This document shows, piece by piece, positions 14,141 to 17,808 of a DNA stretch of 17,808 nucleotides. The DNA lies in the NCBI GenBank assembly GCA_038133505.1, contig JAYPTI010000054.1:1-17808 (forward strand), read 5' to 3'. Position 1 is the stretch's first letter; each line of letters opens with the position of its first letter. The notes below the pieces were generated by a model, which ran no database searches, was not told where the DNA came from, and saw only the letters and a list, made by a program, of their open reading frames with translations. Source of the DNA: JAYQUR01 sp038133505. Lineage in GTDB: Bacteria; Pseudomonadota; Alphaproteobacteria; MPNO01; UBA830. Position numbers and translations under genes: made by a program.

Positions 14141-15000
14141 GCGACAAGACGATCGACGAGAAGAAGGAAACGGCCTCGGCCTGGTTCGCGGAGCTGCGCG
14201 ACCGCATGTGCGCTGCCTTCGAAAAACTGGAAGACGAGGTCGAGGCGCCCAACGATGCCGCCGGCGACGGCACGCCGGGCCGGTTCGAGCGCACGGCCTG
14301 GGAGCGAGACGGCGGCGGCGGCGGCGTGATGTCGGTAATGAAGGGACGCGTGTTCGAGAAAGTGGGCGTCAACGTGTCGACCGTCCACGGCGAGTTCTCG
14401 GAGGAATTCCGCAAGCAGATCCCGGGCGCGGACGAAGACCCGCGCTTCTGGGCGTCGGGCATCTCGCTGGTCGCGCACATGCGCTCGCCGCTTGTGCCGG
14501 CGGCGCACATGAACACGCGGATGATCGTCACCACGAAAGGCTGGTTCGGCGGCGGCGGGGACCTCACGCCGATGTACGCGGACGACACGGACACCGAAAC
14601 CTTCCACGCGGCCTTCAAGGACGCCTGCGACAGGCACGACCCCGCCTACTATCCCAAATTCAAGGAATGGTGCGACGAGTACTTCTTCCTCAAGCACCGC
14701 GACGAGCCGCGCGGCGTCGGCGGCATTTTCTACGACTATGTGGATACTGGCGACTGGGACGCGGATTTCGCCTTCACGCAGGACGTGGGCCTCGCCTTCC
14801 TCGACGCCTATCCGCGCATCATCGCGCGGCACATGAACGAACCGTGGACGCCGGAACAGCGCGAACACCAGCTCGTCCGACGCGGCCGCTACGTCGAGTT
14901 CAACCTGCTCTACGACCGGGGCACGATCTTCGGGCTGCGCACCGGCGGCAACGTCGAGGCGATCCTGATGTCGATGCCGCCCGAGGTGAAATGGCCGTAG
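14137..15000 (+). CDS. hemF: Oxygen-dependent coproporphyrinogen III oxidase
   Basis: HemF uses O2 to convert coproporphyrinogen III to protoporphyrinogen IX in aerobic heme synthesis. The 287-residue product has the glycine-rich GGGGGVMSVMKG at 59-70, FHASGIS-type region with H114, AAHMNTR with H124, the signature GWFGGGGDLTPMY at 135-147, H157, and KFKEWCDEYFFLKHRDEPRG (174-193) with H187. The four histidines keep the spacing of the E. coli enzyme pairs. The start overlaps trmL by 4 bases, so translation is likely coupled. It lies back to back with the bc1 operon, which consumes two b hemes and one c heme per complex. A tiny hairpin (15006-15019, GGGGC/GCCCC) follows the stop but is not a strong terminator. 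Confidence 0.97.
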   Translation: MSDKTIDEKKETASAWFAELRDRMCAAFEKLEDEVEAPNDAAGDGTPGRFERTAWERDGGGGGVMSVMKGRVFEKVGVNVSTVHGEFSEEFRKQIPGADEDPRFWASGISLVAHMRSPLVPAAHMNTRMIVTTKGWFGGGGDLTPMYADDTDTETFHAAFKDACDRHDPAYYPKFKEWCDEYFFLKHRDEPRGVGGIFYDYVDTGDWDADFAFTQDVGLAFLDAYPRIIARHMNEPWTPEQREHQLVRRGRYVEFNLLYDRGTIFGLRTGGNVEAILMSMPPEVKWP

Positions 15001-15019
15001 TTTCGGGGGCGCTCGCCCC

Positions 15020-16000
15020 TTAACGCCGGTCCCACGGCGGAGGTCCGCCGAACGGCGGCGGGCCGCCATGCGGCGGATGGTCGTGCGGCGGGTGGCCGTC
15101 CGGTCCGTGCATGCCCATCCCCATTCCGGGACCTCCGGGACCGCCCCGCCGGCCGCCGGGCGGGCCCTTGAGGAAGCTGTCGTCGGGCGTGCCGACGAAG
15201 CTCCGCGGAATCCACGGGTAGCCTTCCGTCAGGAAATAGGCCCATGTGCCGCCGGGATAGTCGGGCGTTGCCGCGAAGCGCGCGTTCGATTCGTCGAGGT
15301 CTCCCGCACCGGGCACGAACTGCCAGTCGCGGTCGAACGTCCCGTCGTAGCGACCCCCGGGGCCGTTGGCGCTGTCGCGCTGGCCCGGCTTGAGCCGCCA
15401 GCTCGACCGCATCTGCTTCACGCCCTTCGAGGGATCCTTCGGATCGGCATAGCCGTAGAGCGCATAGATCGGAAACCCGTCGGCCGCATAGCCGATCAGC
15501 GGCGAATGCCGGTCGGCCGAAACGTGGGTCATCAGGCCGCGCGGCAGGCCGTGATAGTGATAGGCGCCATTTGGCTGGACGTGCGCATTGCTGCTGTCGA
15601 TGCCGAGATCGATCTTCCCGCTCAGCGCCTCGTAGCGCCAACCGGCGCGCCGGTCGCCTCTCCAGTACTCCGCCGTGCCGGGATCGAACGGAACGCCGTT
15701 CAGCGCCACCCCGAAATTGTGATGGCCGAGCGGCGTCCGCCGACCCGCCGGCCGCGGGCCGAGCGGCACGCGGAACGCATAGTCCTGTTCCGAGATGCGG
15801 TTGGGATTGCCGCGGTTGGGAAACCGGCCGGTGGCGTGGCCGGGAATGCCGTTGCCGCGGATCGTGCGGAACCCGCCCTCGGTGCCGACCGCCACCTCCG
15901 GCGACTGCGCGTTGGCGACCGGAACGGCGGGCACCGCGGCGGAGGCGGCGGCGAGAAGACCCATCACCGCCAGCATGTAACTGTTCGTGCGTCTCGCCAT
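15020..16000 (-). CDS. Exported YHYH-domain protein with His/Gly/Pro-rich tail
   Basis: The 326-residue product has an N-terminal signal peptide (hydrophobic 9-24, cleavage near ANA, residue 31). The body matches the YHYH family, whose name-giving tetrad is present at 147-150 (NGAYHYHGLP), with the usual GYAADGFPIYALYGY at 170-184 and a GTWAYFLTEGYPWIPR end at 251-266. Family function is not established; secretion and clustered histidines suggest metal binding. From about 280 the sequence becomes a low-complexity Gly/Pro/Met/His tail with five histidines between 298 and 311, ending PPPWDRR. The ATG at 16000 has a strong GGAGGA site. It converges with hemF (19-bp gap) and diverges from the gene at 16097, with about 96 bp between starts. 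Confidence 0.82.
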   Translation of the reverse strand: MARRTNSYMLAVMGLLAAASAAVPAVPVANAQSPEVAVGTEGGFRTIRGNGIPGHATGRFPNRGNPNRISEQDYAFRVPLGPRPAGRRTPLGHHNFGVALNGVPFDPGTAEYWRGDRRAGWRYEALSGKIDLGIDSSNAHVQPNGAYHYHGLPRGLMTHVSADRHSPLIGYAADGFPIYALYGYADPKDPSKGVKQMRSSWRLKPGQRDSANGPGGRYDGTFDRDWQFVPGAGDLDESNARFAATPDYPGGTWAYFLTEGYPWIPRSFVGTPDDSFLKGPPGGRRGGPGGPGMGMGMHGPDGHPPHDHPPHGGPPPFGGPPPWDRR

Positions 16001-16096
16001 GCTTCCTCCGCGCGGCGTCTATTTTTCGCCGCCGCATGCTATCAGCGCAGTTCTAAACTATGCCGCATACGTGGTGACCAGACGAACGGGATCAAG

Positions 16097-16645
16097 ATGC
16101 AAAAAACGCCGGCACGCCTCCTCGCCCTCATCGCCGCCATCCTGCTCGCCGCCTCGGCGGGCGCGCGCGCGGCGGACCTCGACATCAAGGCATTCTTCGG
16201 CACCTTCCAGGGCGGCGGCGTCGCCAACGATGCCGACAGCCTCTATTTCGGCGTGACCGCGCGCGACTTCGACGTCCAGATCGCGCCGTCCGGCAACGGC
16301 TTCGAGGTCAAGTGGACCAGCGTCATCCGCGGCGGCGGAACGCCGTCCAAGCCCGACGTGCGCCGCAAGACAACATCCCTCACCTTTGCGCCGACCGGCC
16401 GCCAGGGCATCTGGCGCGCCGCGGAGTCGGGCGACCCGGTCGGCGGCGGCACCGCAGCCTGGGCGCGGATCGGCGGCAACACGCTGTCGGTCTACCTGAT
16501 GGTGGTGCTCGACGACGGACGATACGAGCTGCAGCAGTACGACCGGACGCTGACGGGCCAGGGGATGGAGCTCGTCTTCAGACGGCTGCGCGACGGCGAG
16601 CAGGTGCGGACGGTCAAGGGCCGCGGCGTCAAGGTCGCGCAGTAG
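16097..16645 (+). CDS. Exported protein of unknown function
   Basis: I do not recognise this 182-residue protein. It has a clear signal peptide (MQKTPARLLALIAAILLAAS, likely cleavage after ARA at residue 25), so it is probably periplasmic. The mature part looks like a mostly beta protein: FFGTFQGGGVAND opens it, alternating hydrophobic strands follow (DFDVQI, FEVKWTSV, TSLTFAPT, TLSVYLMVVLDDGRYELQQYDRTLTG), and it ends in a basic segment. The FxGxFxGxG opening and strand pattern resemble lipocalin-like folds, which is only an impression. No cysteines remain in the mature protein. The start has only a weak GGGA 6 nt upstream. An open frame continues far upstream of this ATG but runs antisense to the YHYH gene. 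It ends 13 bases before the convergent ligase stop. Confidence 0.75.
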   Translation: MQKTPARLLALIAAILLAASAGARAADLDIKAFFGTFQGGGVANDADSLYFGVTARDFDVQIAPSGNGFEVKWTSVIRGGGTPSKPDVRRKTTSLTFAPTGRQGIWRAAESGDPVGGGTAAWARIGGNTLSVYLMVVLDDGRYELQQYDRTLTGQGMELVFRRLRDGEQVRTVKGRGVKVAQ

Positions 16646-16658
16646 CGGACGCGCGCCG

Positions 16659-17808
16659 TCAGACGAGGCCGAAGAACGGGCTGTCCTCGAGCTTTTCCAT
16701 TGCGGCCTTCGCCGCGTCGTCGCGCAGATGGCGGCGCAGAACCTTGTTCGCCGCGTTGCGCGGGAACGTCTCCACGAACATGTAGGCCTTCGGCCGCTTG
16801 AAACCGGCAAGCGTCGATGCGCGGCAATGCGCGTCGAGCGCCGCAGCAACGTCGGCGGACGGCGCGCCGTCGCCGAGGATCACGCAGGCGACGACCATCT
16901 GGCCCCATTTCTCGTCGGGGATTCCGATGACGCTCGATTCGACGACGGCCGCATGGTCGTCGATCACCGCTTCCACTTCCTCCGGGTGGATGCTCTCGCC
17001 GCCGGACCGGATCATGTCGTCGACGCGGCCGACCAGCGTGACGTCGCCGTCGGCCTCCTGCAGGAAGACGTCGCCGGTGTAGTACCAGCCGTCGCGGAGC
17101 TTCTCCGCCGTCGCGTCCGCCCGGCCGAGATATTCGGTGAACATCGTATCGACGGTGGAGTCGACGATCAGTTCGCCCTCCTCGCCCGCCTCGACGACGT
17201 CGTCCGTCCCTGCGCCGCCGATCCGCGCGAGCCGCGTCCTCGAGTAGTATCCCGGCCGCAGCGTGGCGTGGCGGCCGACGGGCTCCGGGTTGTGAAGCGC
17301 GCACATCGTCTCGGTCGTTCCGTAGATGTGCCGGATCACCCCGCCCCATTCCCGGTCGATGCGCTCCAGCAGCGCCGGCTCGATCGAGATGCCGCCGTAG
17401 AGTGCGAGCTCCATGGAGGCGAACTTCTCCGGCGCGTAGTTGGGCGCCGCCGTCATCGCGCCGAACATCGTCGGCACGCAGAAGGCATAGGAGATGCGCT
17501 CGCGCTCGACGAGATCGACCAGCGCGACCGGATTGAACTCGGAGACGACGAAGAACGTCCCGTTAAAGGCGAGCGTCACCAGGAAGACGCCGTAGAAGCC
17601 GATCGCGTGACCGAGCGGCATGCAGCCGAGCGACCGGTTGTGCGTGCCGCAGCGCAAGCCCCCGTGCGTCGACAGCCAGACGAGCCGGTGCTCGGTGGTC
17701 TTGTGGGCGAGGACGACGGCCTTGGGCAGGCCCGTGGTGCCCGACGTGAAGCTCAACAGCGCCACATCGTCTTGGCTGGTAGCCAAGGCGTTGAAAACAC
17801 CCGGCTGC
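16659..17808 (-). CDS. Acyl-CoA synthetase (AMP-binding), N-terminus beyond window
   Basis: The visible 382 residues are the C-terminal part of an ANL-superfamily acid-CoA ligase, which activates a carboxylic acid as an acyl-AMP and transfers it to CoA. Motifs in order: the phosphate-binding SFTSGTTGLPKAVV near the visible start, YGTTET, GWYYTGDVF, the hinge GRVDDMIRSGGESIHPEEVE, and the C-terminal catalytic lysine in PRNAANKVLRRHLRD. The residue before that lysine is Asn where Gly is usual. The frame is open to the window edge (QPGVFNALATSQDD before the P-loop), so a TTG at 17786 is not the real start. The substrate cannot be told; the sequence resembles medium-chain, crotonobetaine/carnitine or cyclohexanecarboxylate ligases in general layout. 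Confidence 0.93.
   Translation of the reverse strand, partial: QPGVFNALATSQDDVALLSFTSGTTGLPKAVVLAHKTTEHRLVWLSTHGGLRCGTHNRSLGCMPLGHAIGFYGVFLVTLAFNGTFFVVSEFNPVALVDLVERERISYAFCVPTMFGAMTAAPNYAPEKFASMELALYGGISIEPALLERIDREWGGVIRHIYGTTETMCALHNPEPVGRHATLRPGYYSRTRLARIGGAGTDDVVEAGEEGELIVDSTVDTMFTEYLGRADATAEKLRDGWYYTGDVFLQEADGDVTLVGRVDDMIRSGGESIHPEEVEAVIDDHAAVVESSVIGIPDEKWGQMVVACVILGDGAPSADVAAALDAHCRASTLAGFKRPKAYMFVETFPRNAANKVLRRHLRDDAAKAAMEKLEDSPFFGLV

Noticed and set aside
13798..15069. Long minus-strand frame over trmL and hemF
   Set aside because: Arg/Ala/Val-rich shadow of two well-supported genes; no domain or ribosome binding site.
15068..16096. N-terminal extension of the exported protein at 16097
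   Set aside because: The extension is antisense to the YHYH gene and would bury the signal peptide in the middle of the protein.
17784..17786. TTG as the start of the acyl-CoA synthetase
   Set aside because: The frame is open to the window edge and the N-terminal ~150 or more residues of the family are missing, so this is an internal codon.
1..17808. tRNA/rRNA genes, CRISPR arrays, riboswitches
   Set aside because: No cloverleaf-like segments, regularly spaced repeats or recognisable riboswitch cores were seen in the few intergenic gaps.

Overview
The window is GC-rich (roughly two thirds G+C by eye) and tightly packed. The gene content fits an alphaproteobacterium: a split petA-petB-petC cytochrome bc1 operon, hemF with an upstream trmL-type gene next to it, a TTAA-N7-TTAA CtrA-like box, and a PmpA/PmpB half-size YeeE/YedE pair. 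A run of 10 Ns at 5324-5333, flanked by two divergent copies of the same ~185 bp, suggests a draft or metagenome-derived scaffold. The lineage below class level cannot be fixed from the window.

Layout. 1-2207 (+): the 3' part of ribosomal protein L25 (rplY), then pth and ychF, a classic translation-related run. 2312-2986 (+): a dienelactone hydrolase-family protein, ending at a strong hairpin terminator (3011-3040). 3066-5123 (-): a class II aldolase fused to a short-chain dehydrogenase (RhaD-type). 5139-5517: the duplicated intergenic sequence around the assembly gap. 5493-7209 (+): two coupled exported proteins, an alpha-carbonic-anhydrase-like protein that has lost all three zinc histidines, and a SPOR-domain lipoprotein. 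7253-10565 (-): a likely operon reading VOC protein, PmpA, PmpB, MtnP, MtnA, which joins sulfur-compound transport to methylthioadenosine salvage. 10587-10653: a palindromic intergenic element. 10668-13308 (-): the bc1 operon (Rieske, cytochrome b, cytochrome c1). 13309-13651: a 343-bp divergent regulatory region. 13652-15000 (+): trmL and hemF, overlapping by ATGA. 15020-16000 (-): a YHYH-domain exported protein with a His/Gly/Pro tail. 16097-16645 (+): an unrecognised exported protein. 16659-17808 (-): an acyl-CoA synthetase cut by the window end.

Most of the window is housekeeping: translation, respiration, heme synthesis and salvage. The least explained part is 5.1-7.2 kb. There a carbonic anhydrase fold with the metal site replaced by Ala/Arg/Gln is joined, one base apart, to a peptidoglycan-binding-type SPOR lipoprotein. 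A second point of interest is the presence of MtnP and MtnA without other visible methionine-salvage genes, about 2 kb from an aldolase-dehydrogenase fusion whose chemistry resembles the later steps of the DHAP shunt. No RNA genes, CRISPR arrays, insertion sequences or prophage genes were seen.
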